A stretch of 42,175 nt of DNA, from assembly GCA_001724215.1 (NCBI GenBank), contig MEDW01000009.1, forward strand, positions 1 through 42,175, in the 5' to 3' direction. Positions 18,797 through 27,941 of the stretch are shown piece by piece. The DNA comes from Erythrobacter sp. SCN 62-14 (GTDB taxonomy: Bacteria; Pseudomonadota; Alphaproteobacteria; Sphingomonadales; Sphingomonadaceae). A program made the position numbers and the translations under genes. How positions within the stretch are numbered: the stretch's first letter is position 1; every line of letters starts with the position of its first letter. The notes under the pieces were generated by a model. It worked only from the letters and a program-made list of their open reading frames with translations, was not told the origin of the DNA and searched no databases.

Positions 18797-19146
18797 GGCT
18801 TCCAGCCCTTTTCATCTTTTCGAATTGCAACGATCAGCTTGTCGTAAACGAGGTTCATAAATTGCCTCGCATCAAATGGGGTTTGGAAATGCACGTTCAC
18901 GCCTAGACCATCATTGATTTGTCGCCGAGGGTCGGGTGCGCTTCCTGCGCTGGAGTTCCACTGCCACCACTCAGAAGCTACCGATTTAAGCGCGCTCAAT
19001 GGTGTTTCGACAACGGCACGATCAACCGCGTTTTCTAGCGTACCGTCGTCGACCGGCCAATCCTGATGCAGGTAGCACTCAAGAAAGTTCTTGAGGTTCG
19101 GCCAGCGATCTTCAGCTTCCTTCCGAAGCTTCCGACTCATGCCCAT
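18793..19146 (-). CDS. CdiI-like contact-dependent inhibition immunity protein, orphan
   Basis: 117 aa from ATG 19146 (GAGA seven bases upstream; a TTG two codons earlier is possible). The opening PNLKNFLECYLHQDWPVDDGT, with acidic residues spaced after it, followed by Ala/Leu-rich helices and a C-terminal helix with Lys/Arg, is the pattern of the small immunity proteins annotated as contact-dependent growth inhibition immunity (YfhQDW-type). Such proteins bind and block the toxic tip of a CdiA toxin. No cdiA, cdiB or other toxin gene is near. It lies ten bases after the pccB stop and is coupled to mce. Family assignment is by pattern recognition, so moderate confidence. Confidence 0.62.
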   Translation of the reverse strand: MGMSRKLRKEAEDRWPNLKNFLECYLHQDWPVDDGTLENAVDRAVVETPLSALKSVASEWWQWNSSAGSAPDPRRQINDGLGVNVHFQTPFDARQFMNLVYDKLIVAIRKDEKGWKP

Positions 19147-19155
19147 AATCAAATC

Positions 19156-20688
19156 TCACAGCGGAATATTGTCATGCTTCTTCCACGGGTTCTCCAACTG
19201 CTTGGTGCGCAGCTTCCTTAGCCCCAGCGCGATCCGGCGGCGGGTCGAATGCGGGTGGATCACCTCGTCGATATAGCCACGGCTCGCCGCCACAAACGGA
19301 TTGGCGAAGCGGTCTTCGTATTCCTTGGTCCGCTCGGCGATCTTGGCCGGGTCGTCCTTTTCGGAGCGGAAGATGATCTCCACCGCGCCTTTCGCGCCCA
19401 TCACCGCGATCTCGGCGGTGGGCCAGGCGTAATTCAAATCGCCGCGCAGGTGCTTGCTCGCCATCACGTCATAGGCCCCGCCATAGGCCTTGCGAGTGAT
19501 GACGGTGATCTTAGGCACGGTCGCCTCGGCATAGGCGAAGAGCAGTTTCGCGCCGTGCTTGATGATCCCACCCAATTCCTGCGCGGTGCCGGGGAGAAAG
19601 CCGGGGACGTCGACGAAGGTGATGATCGGGATTTCGAAGGCATCGCAAAAGCGCACGAAACGCGCGGCTTTCTTTGACGAATTGATGTCGAGCACGCCCG
19701 CCAGCACCATCGGCTGGTTCGCCACCACGCCCACAGTGCGCCCCTCCACGCGGCCAAAACCGCAGATGATGTTGCCCGCGTGGGCGGGCTGAATTTCAAA
19801 AAAGTCGCCCTCGTCCAGCACCTTGGTGATAACCTCGTGCATATCATAGGGCTGGTTGGCGTTATCGGGGATGAGGGTATCGAGGCTCATCTCCAGCCGG
19901 TCCCACGCATCGCCGGTGGGCAGCACGGGCGGCTCTTCGCGGTTCGACAGCGGCAGGAAATCGAAGAAACGCCGGGTCGCAAGCAGCGCCTCGACATCGT
20001 TTTCGTAAGCGAGATCGGCAACGCTCGTCTTGGTGGTGTGGGTGATTGCCCCGCCCAGTTCTTCCTGCGTCACAACTTCGTTGGTGACAGTTTTCACCAC
20101 CTCGGGGCCGGTGACGAACATGTAGCTGGAATCCTTCACCATGAAGATGAAGTCGGTCATGGCTGGCGAATAGACCGCCCCCCCCGCGCATGGTCCCATG
20201 ATCAGGCTGATCTGCGGGACAACGCCGCTTGCAAGCACATTCCTCTGGAACACCTCGGCATAGCCGCCGAGCGAAGCCACGCCTTCCTGAATGCGCGCGC
20301 CGCCCGAATCGTTGAGGCCGATAACGGGCGCGCCGACCTTCATCGCGGTGTCCATGACCTTGCAGATCTTCTCCGCATGGCGTTTTGACAGCGATCCGCC
20401 GAAAACAGTGAAATCTTGGCTGAACACATAGACCAGCCGACCGTTGATCGTGCCAGAACCCGTCACCACCCCATCGCCGGGAATGCGCTGGCTCTCCATG
20501 CCGAAATCGATGCAGTCATGTTCGACATAGGTGTCGATCTCTTCAAAGCTCCCCTCGTCGAGCAGCACGTCCAATCGCTCGCGCGCGGTCAGCTTGCCCT
20601 TGGCATGCTGGGCAGCGATGCGCTTCTCACCGCCACCCAAGCGAGCAGCTTCGCGGCGACGTTCCATCTCGGCGATATTGGCAGACAT
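19156..20688 (-). CDS. pccB: Propionyl-CoA carboxylase beta subunit (carboxyltransferase)
   Basis: 510 aa. It transfers CO2 from biotin on PccA to propionyl-CoA. Crotonase-fold halves are evident: [17 protein letters not shown] and [15 protein letters not shown] in the N-half, and [18 protein letters not shown] with ARGAYDVM-like [12 protein letters not shown] in the C-half; [18 protein letters not shown] closes it. ATG 20688 is preceded by AGGGGA, while an ATG-type start 19 codons upstream lies in non-conserved sequence. An upstream palindrome and possible promoter lie in the 93-nt gap to gor, so pccB may begin a transcription unit. Confidence 0.95.
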   Translation of the reverse strand: MSANIAEMERRREAARLGGGEKRIAAQHAKGKLTARERLDVLLDEGSFEEIDTYVEHDCIDFGMESQRIPGDGVVTGSGTINGRLVYVFSQDFTVFGGSLSKRHAEKICKVMDTAMKVGAPVIGLNDSGGARIQEGVASLGGYAEVFQRNVLASGVVPQISLIMGPCAGGAVYSPAMTDFIFMVKDSSYMFVTGPEVVKTVTNEVVTQEELGGAITHTTKTSVADLAYENDVEALLATRRFFDFLPLSNREEPPVLPTGDAWDRLEMSLDTLIPDNANQPYDMHEVITKVLDEGDFFEIQPAHAGNIICGFGRVEGRTVGVVANQPMVLAGVLDINSSKKAARFVRFCDAFEIPIITFVDVPGFLPGTAQELGGIIKHGAKLLFAYAEATVPKITVITRKAYGGAYDVMASKHLRGDLNYAWPTAEIAVMGAKGAVEIIFRSEKDDPAKIAERTKEYEDRFANPFVAASRGYIDEVIHPHSTRRRIALGLRKLRTKQLENPWKKHDNIPL

Positions 20689-20711
20689 TCCATTCCCCTT
20701 GGATATTTTGA

Positions 20712-20753
20712 GCAACGCGTTGCCGTTTTGAGCGCCATGCGTCAACGTGTCAA
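20712..20753 (-). promoter_or_regulatory. Candidate operator and -35 element upstream of pccB
   Basis: The gap between gor and pccB holds a perfect 12-bp palindrome, GCAACGCGTTGC (20712-20723), with TTTTGA on both sides in the same orientation. On the minus strand a TTGACA hexamer (20748-20753) lies 17 bases ahead of CAAAAC, a poor -10. The palindrome overlaps where RNA polymerase would sit downstream of this promoter, 24 bases from the pccB start. It could be the binding site of a regulator of propionyl-CoA use. This is inference from symmetry and position. Confidence 0.4.
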
Positions 20754-20781
20754 AAACAACAAAACAGCGCGCGCGGGCGCA

Positions 20782-22137
20782 CTATTTGAACAGGACGAGT
20801 TCCTCGGCCATGGTCGGGTGGATTGCGCAGGTTGCATCAAAATCGGCCTTGGTAAGCCCGACTTTCACCGCAATGGCCGCTGCCTGCATGATTTCTGGCG
20901 CTTCGGGTCCAATCATATGGATGCCCACCACCCGATCATTGGCGGCGTCGACAATCATCTTGTAAAGCGCACGCTCTGACCGGCCTGCCACCACGTGCTT
21001 CATCGGCCGGAAATCAGCCTGATAGACACGGATCGAGCCTAGCTGATTGCGCGCTTCGCCTTCGGTCATGCCAACCGCGGCAATCGGCGGGTGGCTGAAG
21101 ACGGCGCTAGGCACGCAGGAGTGATCGACGGCATAAGGCTTGCCCTCGCCAAAGACACTATCGGCAAAGGCCTGCCCTTCGCGGATGGCAACGGGGGTAA
21201 GCTGCACCCTGTCGGTCACATCGCCGACGGCGTAGATATAGTCGATGTTGGTCTTGCTGAAGGCGTCGACCTTGATTTGCCCACGCACGCCCAATTCCAC
21301 GCCCACATTTTCAAGGCCCAGCCCTTCGATATTGGGAACACGGCCGGTGGCGACCATCACGCAATCGAACACCCGTTCGTCCTGCCCGGTGAGTTTGACC
21401 CTGAGCGCGCCATCTTCGCCCTTTTCGATATATTCGAACTGGGCGTTGAAACAGAATTCGATTCCCTTGGTGAGCGAGATTTGCAGCAAGCGGTCGCGCA
21501 CTGCCTCGTCATAACCGCGCAGGATGGTGTCGGATCGGTTAGCGATCGTCACCTTGCTGCCGAACTGGTTGAAGATGCCCGCAAATTCATTGGCAATATA
21601 GCCGCCGCCTGCAATCAACACGCGGCGGGGCAAAGCGTCCAAGTGAAACGCCTCGTTCGAGGTGATGACGTGTTCATTGCCCGGAAAATCAGGGATATGC
21701 GGGCGCGCGCCAGTGGCGATGAGGATATATTTGGCGGTGACAACCTTGCCGCTCGCCAGCGTCACTTGATGTTCGCCGGTGATTTCCGCGCGTTCATTGA
21801 ACACGGTAACATCGTGATTGGAAAGCGTCTGGCCATAGAGGCCTTCGAGCCGCGTAACGTCCGCCTGAACGTGATCGCGCAATTTGGCCCAATCGAAGCT
21901 TTTGCCCTCAATCGTCCAGCCGAACCCGGCGGCATCTTCCAAATCTTCGGCAAAATGCGCGCCGTAGACGAGCATTTTCTTGGGCACGCAGCCCCTGATG
22001 ACACAGGTTCCGCCGACGCGGTATTCCTCGGCCACCGCCACGCGCGCGCCATGGGCGGCGGCAACGCGGCTGGCGCGCACTCCGCCGGAACCTGCGCCAA
22101 TGGTGAAAAGGTCGTAGTCGTATTGGGGCTCGGCCAC
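20782..22137 (-). CDS. gor: Glutathione-disulfide reductase
   Basis: 451 aa flavoprotein disulfide reductase. FAD-binding GAGSGGVRASR at residues 14-24, redox-active pair Cys45/Cys50 in GGTCVIRGCVPKK, NADP(H) fold GGGYIANEFAG with a downstream Arg-rich ANRSD, and the C-terminal His-Pro-Thr (AIHPTMAEE), where the His activates the thiol of the other subunit. This is the plant/cyanobacterial/alphaproteobacterial type (CVIRGCVPKK). It reduces GSSG to GSH in the cytoplasm. GTG 22137 is the start, with AGGAG six bases upstream. Confidence 0.93.
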   Translation of the reverse strand: MAEPQYDYDLFTIGAGSGGVRASRVAAAHGARVAVAEEYRVGGTCVIRGCVPKKMLVYGAHFAEDLEDAAGFGWTIEGKSFDWAKLRDHVQADVTRLEGLYGQTLSNHDVTVFNERAEITGEHQVTLASGKVVTAKYILIATGARPHIPDFPGNEHVITSNEAFHLDALPRRVLIAGGGYIANEFAGIFNQFGSKVTIANRSDTILRGYDEAVRDRLLQISLTKGIEFCFNAQFEYIEKGEDGALRVKLTGQDERVFDCVMVATGRVPNIEGLGLENVGVELGVRGQIKVDAFSKTNIDYIYAVGDVTDRVQLTPVAIREGQAFADSVFGEGKPYAVDHSCVPSAVFSHPPIAAVGMTEGEARNQLGSIRVYQADFRPMKHVVAGRSERALYKMIVDAANDRVVGIHMIGPEAPEIMQAAAIAVKVGLTKADFDATCAIHPTMAEELVLFK

Positions 22138-22198
22138 AGCGCTCTCCTGAATGGGTCAGCAGGCGCTATGGCTGAGACGATGGCTTATGCCAAGCCGA

Positions 22199-23689
22199 TC
22201 ACGCGCTCGCGGAACGCGGCCCGCCGCGACCGCCGCCGCCACCGGGGCGACCACGCCCGCGCCCGCCACCGCCAGCGCCGCGCCCTTGGCCGCCGCGACC
22301 TTGGCCCTGACCCTGACCATGCCCTTGCGGACGACCGCCCGAACCATGGCGCTGGCCACCACCAGAGCGATCGGCGCCAGAACGATCCCCGCCGGGCTTG
22401 CCCTGTTGCGGACGGCGTTCGCCATCTGCGCGGCGTTCTCCGCGCTGCTCGCCTTGCTTGCGCCCGCCGACCGGGCGCGGTTGCACCCGCTTTACCGGCA
22501 CGCGGGGCGCAGGCTTGGTCGGGCCTTCGCCTTCGACCACCGCGCGGAAATTATCCGGCAGCGGCAGGCGTTCCAATTCCGCGCCGGTTACCTTGCGGAT
22601 ATCCTTGAGGTATGCGCGCTCGTCCTCGGCACAAAACGCAATCGCAATCCCATCACGGCCCGCACGCGCGGTGCGGCCAATGCGGTGAACATATTGTTCG
22701 GGCACATTGGGCAGTTCGTAATTGATGACGTGGCTGACGCCCGGAATATCAATCCCGCGCGCGGCCACATCGGTTGCGATCAGCACGGGAACCTTGGCCT
22801 TGCGGAATTCATCGAGCGCGCGCTGGCGCTGCACCTGAGACTTGTTGCCGTGAATTGCGTTCGACGCGATGCCCGCATTGGCAAGCCGCTTCACCACGCG
22901 GTCCGCGCCATGCTTGGTGCGGGTGAAGATCAGCACGCGTTCAAACTCGCCCGGCACCGGGTGGCGGCGCTGGAGGATCATCTCGATCAGCGCCTGCTTT
23001 TCATCCTGCTGCACCATGAACAGGAACTGCTCGATGCGCTCTGCCGTAGTGCTTTCGGGCGTGACCGAAACCTGCACCGGATTGTTGCAATAGCCACCGA
23101 CCAGTTCCTTGATTGCCTTGGGCATGGTGGCAGAGAAAAACAGCGTCTGGCGATCCTTGGGCGCCAGTTCGCGGATCTTGCGCAGCGCGTGGATAAAGCC
23201 GAGATCAAGCATCTGGTCAGCTTCATCAAGCACCAGCACTTCGATGCCGGAGAGGTTAAACGCCTTCTGATCGATGAGATCAAGCAAGCGCCCCGGCGTT
23301 GCCACCAGAATATCCGTGCCGCGGTGCAGCTTGTTGCGATCCTTGCCAACGGAAGTCCCGCCAACGATCACCGCCACCTTGAGGCCCGCAAGCGCGCCAT
23401 AATCCTTGGCGCTCTGGCCGATCTGCACCGCCAGCTCGCGGGTCGGGGCCAGCACCAGCATACGGCAGGATTTGAACGGGATTTGGCGGTCATTTTCGCG
23501 CAGGCGATCAATCGAGGGCAGCATGAAAGCCGCCGTCTTGCCCGTGCCGGTCTGGGCAATGCCGAGCAGGTCGCGGCCCTTCAGCACCGGCGGGATCGCC
23601 TGTGCCTGAATCGGGGTGGGGACGCTGTAACCCTTAAGGTCAAGCGCCTGGAGAACGGGCTGCGACAGCCCGAGGTCTTCAAAAGTCAT
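22199..23689 (-). CDS. DEAD-box ATP-dependent RNA helicase, RhlE-like
   Basis: 496 aa. All helicase motifs are visible: the Q motif near PTPIQAQAIP, Walker A AQTGTGKT (45-52), PTREL, TPGRLLD, DEAD in VLVLDEADQMLDLG, SAT in FFSATMP, and HRIGRTARAGRDG. From about residue 380 the protein is a basic Gly/Arg/Gln-rich tail (RGG-like, low complexity), likely an unstructured RNA-binding extension. RhlE-type helicases remodel ribosomal precursors and mRNA structure, often in the cold. The 5' leader contains a strong hairpin (23715-23739). The tail explains long antisense open frames here. Confidence 0.9.
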   Translation of the reverse strand: MTFEDLGLSQPVLQALDLKGYSVPTPIQAQAIPPVLKGRDLLGIAQTGTGKTAAFMLPSIDRLRENDRQIPFKSCRMLVLAPTRELAVQIGQSAKDYGALAGLKVAVIVGGTSVGKDRNKLHRGTDILVATPGRLLDLIDQKAFNLSGIEVLVLDEADQMLDLGFIHALRKIRELAPKDRQTLFFSATMPKAIKELVGGYCNNPVQVSVTPESTTAERIEQFLFMVQQDEKQALIEMILQRRHPVPGEFERVLIFTRTKHGADRVVKRLANAGIASNAIHGNKSQVQRQRALDEFRKAKVPVLIATDVAARGIDIPGVSHVINYELPNVPEQYVHRIGRTARAGRDGIAIAFCAEDERAYLKDIRKVTGAELERLPLPDNFRAVVEGEGPTKPAPRVPVKRVQPRPVGGRKQGEQRGERRADGERRPQQGKPGGDRSGADRSGGGQRHGSGGRPQGHGQGQGQGRGGQGRGAGGGGRGRGRPGGGGGRGGPRSASA

Positions 23690-23714
23690 GTGTATTTACT
23701 CGCATTCAATGCGG

Positions 23715-23739
23715 CGCGCAGCCGACCATGGGCTGCGCG
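23715..23739 (-). other. Hairpin in the leader of the RNA helicase gene
   Basis: A perfect 9-bp stem (CGCGCAGCC with GGCTGCGCG) and a 7-nt loop, 25-50 bases upstream of the helicase start. No T tract follows, so it is not a terminator. In an mRNA it would lie just upstream of the ribosome-binding site and could be a target for the helicase itself. The rest of the 198-nt gap to the next gene shows nothing else I can name. Confidence 0.5.
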
Positions 23740-23887
23740 GCGCGGGGGTTGAAACCGCCCGCGTGAAAAGGGAAGTCTTGGGGTAAAACCGAGGCGCGGC
23801 CGGGGCGGATGATTTTGAAATGTCCGCCGCTTCACGCTTGGCTAGCGCGCTTCATTGCCAGCCATGTGGGCGCAAAGGCCCGTAAAG

Positions 23888-24616
23888 TCAAGGCTGACGC
23901 CATTCCCCATTGCGCGGCGGCTCCATCACAGCAAGACGCCGTGCGGTCACAAAGGTCTGCACCACAAACAGCGTGATCAGCACCAAGCCGACAATCCCTG
24001 TAAAGATGTCAAAGCCATTGACCGAGCCCACCGGGCTTAGCCAGCGCGGCGCATCCGGGCCCACCACCATCATCGCAATGGTAAAGGCAATCAGGATAAA
24101 ACGCAGCTCGGTCGGCCCGGCGTTGAGGTAGGACAGCTTCAATTCGCCCAGCACACGCACCGACAGAAATGCGTGGATCGACAGCAGCAAATAGCCCGCC
24201 AGCGCCACCAGAGCGAATTCCATGGCAACGTGCGGCGTAAACCCAATGCCCACCACCACCAACGTGGTCGCCAGCCCATCGCAGCTGTGATCGAGGAAAT
24301 AGCCATAGCGCGGCCGTTCGATCTTGCGAAAACGCGCAAGGCTGCCGTCAGTGCTGTCGCCAAACCATTGGACGCAATAACCTGCGATGGTGAGCCACAG
24401 CCACTCACCGCCCAGATTGCTGGTGCCGTAGCCAGCGAACACCATAAAGGCCCCCACCATACCAACCAGCGTCAGCATATCGGGCGTCACCCAAGCGGGC
24501 AGCCGCGCACAAATCCAGTTCAGCAAACGGCGTTCGCTGCGTGCGAGGATATTTTCCTGAACGCGGGTGATTGGCGCAGGCTGGGGGGATTGCGCTGCAA
24601 CGGGAACTTCACTCAA
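23888..24616 (-). CDS. CDP-alcohol phosphatidyltransferase family membrane protein
   Basis: 242 aa integral membrane enzyme. The CDP-alcohol phosphotransferase signature is present: GDSTDGSLARF, then G and D/D spaced as in YGYFLDHSCD. About six hydrophobic segments follow from VTPDMLTLVGMVGAF to the end. Such enzymes join a CDP-activated diacylglycerol to an alcohol, or a CDP-alcohol to diacylglycerol. The alcohol cannot be deduced. TTG 24616 with AAGGA eight bases upstream is preferred to an upstream start that adds a poorly conserved stretch. It lies between pgi and the RNA helicase gene, apparently as its own unit. Confidence 0.85.
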   Translation of the reverse strand: MSEVPVAAQSPQPAPITRVQENILARSERRLLNWICARLPAWVTPDMLTLVGMVGAFMVFAGYGTSNLGGEWLWLTIAGYCVQWFGDSTDGSLARFRKIERPRYGYFLDHSCDGLATTLVVVGIGFTPHVAMEFALVALAGYLLLSIHAFLSVRVLGELKLSYLNAGPTELRFILIAFTIAMMVVGPDAPRWLSPVGSVNGFDIFTGIVGLVLITLFVVQTFVTARRLAVMEPPRNGEWRQP

Positions 24617-24740
24617 GCGAGCGATCCTTGTGTATATGCTCCGCCACGGAACCGGCGAAAGAGGGGGGAACGCCGCAATAGTCCTGTAACATTGTCGCCG
24701 CAAGCACACTGCGAAGGGCCGCGTGCGATTGCAGCAGAGC

Positions 24741-26312
24741 CTAGTTCAAACCAGCGGCTTTCATCAGCGCCTTTGTCGAAGGGTCGAAATCACCCTTGCC
24801 GCTGTCGATGGCCTTGGCCATTTGCTTGCCCAATTCCACGCCGAACTGATCAAACGGGTTGATCCCCATCAGCACCGCGTTGGCAAAGGTGCGGTGTTCG
24901 TGGAACGCAATCAGCGCGCCGAACATCGCGGCGTCGAGATCATCGACAAGGATGGTCGTTGACGGGCGATCCCCCGGATAGCTGCTCGCCGGATCGTCAG
25001 CCTGCTTGCCCGCCATCAGCGCTGCGCCTTGGGCGAGGCAATTCATCAGAAGGTTGCGGTGATGGGCGGGATCAAGCGCGTCTCCCGGCGCGATGCTGGC
25101 GATAAAATCGACAGGGATGATGTGCGTGCCTTGGTGCAGCAATTGGAACACCGCGTGCTGCGCGTCTGTCCCCACCCCGCCCCATGTGATGGGAGCGGTT
25201 GGCCCATCCAGCGCGCTGCCATCGGCCTTCACGCCCTTGCCATTCGATTCCATCTCAAGCTGTTGCAGGTAATCGGGCAGCAGCGCGAGGCGTTCGTCAT
25301 AGGCGAATACCGCGCGGGTCTGGCAGCCAACAAGGCGCGTGTAATATTGATCGACGAATGCCGCCATGAGCGGCGCGTTCGCCCGGCCCTCAGCAGTGCG
25401 GAAATGATCGTCCACCGCCTTGGCCCCTGCGAGCATCGCGGCGAAATCCTCCATCCCCACCGCCAACGCCACCGGAAAGCCGATCGACGACCACAGCGAA
25501 TAGCGCCCGCCCACGCTTTCAGGGAAAGGCAGCACGCGGGTTTCATCCACGCCCCATTCGACCGCCTTTTCGGGCGCAGCCGTCAGCGCCACCACCCGCC
25601 CGCCGGGATCGGACACGCCATTTTCGCCCAGCCATTTCAACGCGCTCTGTGCATTGGTCATGGTTTCAATGGTGGTAAAAGTCTTGGAAGCCACCGCAAT
25701 CAGCGTGGTCGCGGGATCGCACTTGGCAAAGGCCTGCTCCAAAGCCAAGCCGTCGATGTTCGAGACGACGTGAACATCGACCAGCGCCAGATCGCGGGTC
25801 AACGCATCAATCGCCAGGGCCGGGCCCAAGGCCGAGCCGCCAATGCCGATGTGGATGCAGTGCTTGATCTCGCCCAAGGCCCCTTCGTGAATGGCCTCGA
25901 CCAGCATCCCCATGCGGGCAAGCAGCGCTTCGGCCTCTTCAACCTGTGCCGGCGTTCCGCTGCCGCGCATCGCGCCGTGGGTGGCAGCGCGGCCTTCCGT
26001 GGGGTTGACGATGCCTCCATTGAACAACGCCTCGCGCGCGGCGGCAAAACCGCTTGCCTCGGCGAGGTCCTCGAAAGCCACCAGCGCCGCTTCATCGAGA
26101 TGCGTTTTCGACCAGTCGATCAGCATGCCTGAGCTCAGCCCGCCCTCGCCCCCCGCTTCGCCCTCGCCGGCAATCTCCAGCCGCATCGACATCATGTCTG
26201 TGCGCGCCGGATCAGCGCTGAACAGATCACGCAAAGCGGGCCGCTCCATCGCGTGAAGCCGCCGCCAGATTGCCGCGCGATCCGCCGCCACTGATCCCCC
26301 CGATGAGCCCAT
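24741..26312 (-). CDS. pgi: Glucose-6-phosphate isomerase
   Basis: 523 aa. It interconverts glucose-6-phosphate and fructose-6-phosphate. Visible signatures are HIGIGGSALGPAL, VASKTFTTIETM, PFPESVGGRYSLWSSIGFP and, near the end, NPFDQFGVELGK. The frame is open for 207 further codons upstream, but that part runs antisense through lepB and has no pgi resemblance. ATG 26312 gives the normal length and has AAAGGG upstream. It is divergent from lepB with only 51 bases between the starts. Confidence 0.94.
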   Translation of the reverse strand: MGSSGGSVAADRAAIWRRLHAMERPALRDLFSADPARTDMMSMRLEIAGEGEAGGEGGLSSGMLIDWSKTHLDEAALVAFEDLAEASGFAAAREALFNGGIVNPTEGRAATHGAMRGSGTPAQVEEAEALLARMGMLVEAIHEGALGEIKHCIHIGIGGSALGPALAIDALTRDLALVDVHVVSNIDGLALEQAFAKCDPATTLIAVASKTFTTIETMTNAQSALKWLGENGVSDPGGRVVALTAAPEKAVEWGVDETRVLPFPESVGGRYSLWSSIGFPVALAVGMEDFAAMLAGAKAVDDHFRTAEGRANAPLMAAFVDQYYTRLVGCQTRAVFAYDERLALLPDYLQQLEMESNGKGVKADGSALDGPTAPITWGGVGTDAQHAVFQLLHQGTHIIPVDFIASIAPGDALDPAHHRNLLMNCLAQGAALMAGKQADDPASSYPGDRPSTTILVDDLDAAMFGALIAFHEHRTFANAVLMGINPFDQFGVELGKQMAKAIDSGKGDFDPSTKALMKAAGLN

Positions 26313-26363
26313 GAGCTGCACACCCTTTGCTAGATTGTCGAGGTGCGAGTAAGGGGGAAGGCG

Positions 26364-27206
26364 ATGGATGTTAAGCCCCAATCTCTGATGCCCCCCAATC
26401 CGCCCGTTCAGCCGGACAAGTCCCAGGCGCACGAAACCTGGGGCGGATTTGCCCTGTTTATCGGACAATTGGTGCTGGCCGTGCTGATTTTCCGCAGCTT
26501 CGTTTTCTCGCCCTTCACGATTCCATCGGAAAGCATGGTGCCTGCTCTGGTCAATGGCGACTATCTGCTTGCGGCAAAATGGCCCTATGGCTTTTCGGCC
26601 CACTCGCTGCCTGTGCGCCTGCCCTTGCCCGAAGGCCGCGTTTTTTCCAGCAATCCTGAACGCGGCGATGTGGTGATTTTCAAGCATCCGGTCGATGGCA
26701 CCGATTATATCAAGCGCGTGATCGCCCTGCCCGGCGACAGCATTGCGGTGGTTGATGGTCAGGTTGTGCTGAACGGGGAGATTTTGCCACTCAGGCGCGT
26801 GGCCGATTTCGAGATTGCGCTTTCTCCCAACACAGGCTGTGCCTGGGGCGGGCGCGAGGAACGCCGCGCAGACGGCGTGCGCTTGTGCCGCTACACCCGC
26901 TTTGCCGAAACGCTGCCGGATGGACGAGCCCACAATGTGGTGGATTTCGGCACTTCGACAGCAGATAATTTCGCTCCTGTCACTGTACCAGCAGGCGCGA
27001 TGTTCGTGATGGGCGATAATCGCGACAATTCGCAGGATAGCCGCTTTCCGGCTGTGGCCGGCTTTGGGGTCGGGATGGTGCCGATGAACAATCTGGTGGG
27101 CCGCGCCACCATCATCGCTTGGTCGACCAATGGCAGCGCTGAATGGCTGCGCCCGTGGACATGGTTTGCCGCTGCGCGCTGGGAACGGATCGGAACTCGC
27201 CTGTGA
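26364..27206 (+). CDS. lepB: Signal peptidase I
   Basis: 280 aa. It removes signal peptides from exported proteins at the inner membrane. A single N-terminal membrane segment (LFIGQLVLAVLIFRSFVF) precedes the catalytic Ser in IPSESMVPAL, the catalytic Lys in YIKRVIALPGD, and the box GDNRDNSQDSRF. An insert of about 45 residues with two Cys lies between Lys and the final box. ATG 26364 is preferred over an upstream GTG-type start: AAGGGGGAAGG precedes it. Its stop overlaps the start of rnc (GTGA). The lepB-rnc-era order is a classic bacterial operon. Confidence 0.95.
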   Translation: MDVKPQSLMPPNPPVQPDKSQAHETWGGFALFIGQLVLAVLIFRSFVFSPFTIPSESMVPALVNGDYLLAAKWPYGFSAHSLPVRLPLPEGRVFSSNPERGDVVIFKHPVDGTDYIKRVIALPGDSIAVVDGQVVLNGEILPLRRVADFEIALSPNTGCAWGGREERRADGVRLCRYTRFAETLPDGRAHNVVDFGTSTADNFAPVTVPAGAMFVMGDNRDNSQDSRFPAVAGFGVGMVPMNNLVGRATIIAWSTNGSAEWLRPWTWFAAARWERIGTRL

Positions 27207-27901
27207 TCGAGCTTGAAAAACAGACCCGCGACTGGCTGGACGGGCTCGGCTTTGGTGTCGCTGACGACACGCGTTGGCTCGAAGCGCTCACTCATGGCAG
27301 TTTCAACGGCAACAGTGGCAATCCCAATGAGGCCATGGCCAAGGATTACCAGCGGCTCGAATTCCTGGGTGATCGCGTGCTGGGTCTTGCGGTCGCGGCA
27401 TGGCTTTACCGCGCAGGCGATGGGCCAGAGGGCAAGCTGTCGCAACGTTTGAACGCACTCGTCAGCGGCACGACCTGTGCGCGCATTGCCCGCCGCATCG
27501 GCGCGCCTGATCACATCCGGCTGGGCAAGCAGGCGCGCGATGATGGCGGCAAGGACAGCGACAAGATCCTCGGTGATGTGATGGAAGCGCTGATCGGTGC
27601 AAGCTTTATCGAACAAGGCTTTGATGCCACCCGCGATGTGATCTACCGGCTGTGGGAACACGATCTCAAAGGCGATGTGGGCCGCGCCAAACACCCCAAA
27701 AGCGCGCTGCAGGAATGGGCCGCAGGCAATCGCCGCGCCATGCCGGTTTACGAAGTGGTCGAAAGGAGCGGCCCCGATCACGCCGCGCGCTTTACTGTAA
27801 GGGTTTCGATCAAGAATGTGGGCGAGGCCGAGGCCAGCGCCACCAGCAAAGGCGAGGCCGAACGGCTCGCCGCCAAAGCTTTCATTGAACAATTCGGGTG
27901 A
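27203..27901 (+). CDS. rnc: Ribonuclease III
   Basis: 232 aa. It cleaves double-stranded RNA in rRNA precursors and some mRNAs. The signature is QRLEFLGDRVLGL, with metal ligands Glu and Asp, and the second set in DKILGDVMEALIGA. A double-stranded RNA-binding domain covers roughly residues 155-230 (HPKSALQEWA, then KGEAERLAAKAFIE). GTG 27203 overlaps the lepB stop by four bases. Length is normal. Confidence 0.95.
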   Translation: MIELEKQTRDWLDGLGFGVADDTRWLEALTHGSFNGNSGNPNEAMAKDYQRLEFLGDRVLGLAVAAWLYRAGDGPEGKLSQRLNALVSGTTCARIARRIGAPDHIRLGKQARDDGGKDSDKILGDVMEALIGASFIEQGFDATRDVIYRLWEHDLKGDVGRAKHPKSALQEWAAGNRRAMPVYEVVERSGPDHAARFTVRVSIKNVGEAEASATSKGEAERLAAKAFIEQFG

Positions 27902-27941
27902 GGCCTGAGGCACGCCCAAGCGAGACGGACAGAACGAAGAC

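Noticed and set aside
22151..23752. 533-codon plus-strand open frame over the RNA helicase gene
   Set aside because: Antisense shadow of a clear DEAD-box gene; composition is biased and no motif is visible.
26313..26933. N-terminal extension of glucose-6-phosphate isomerase by 207 codons
   Set aside because: It runs antisense through lepB and has no pgi similarity; ATG 26312 fits the normal length.
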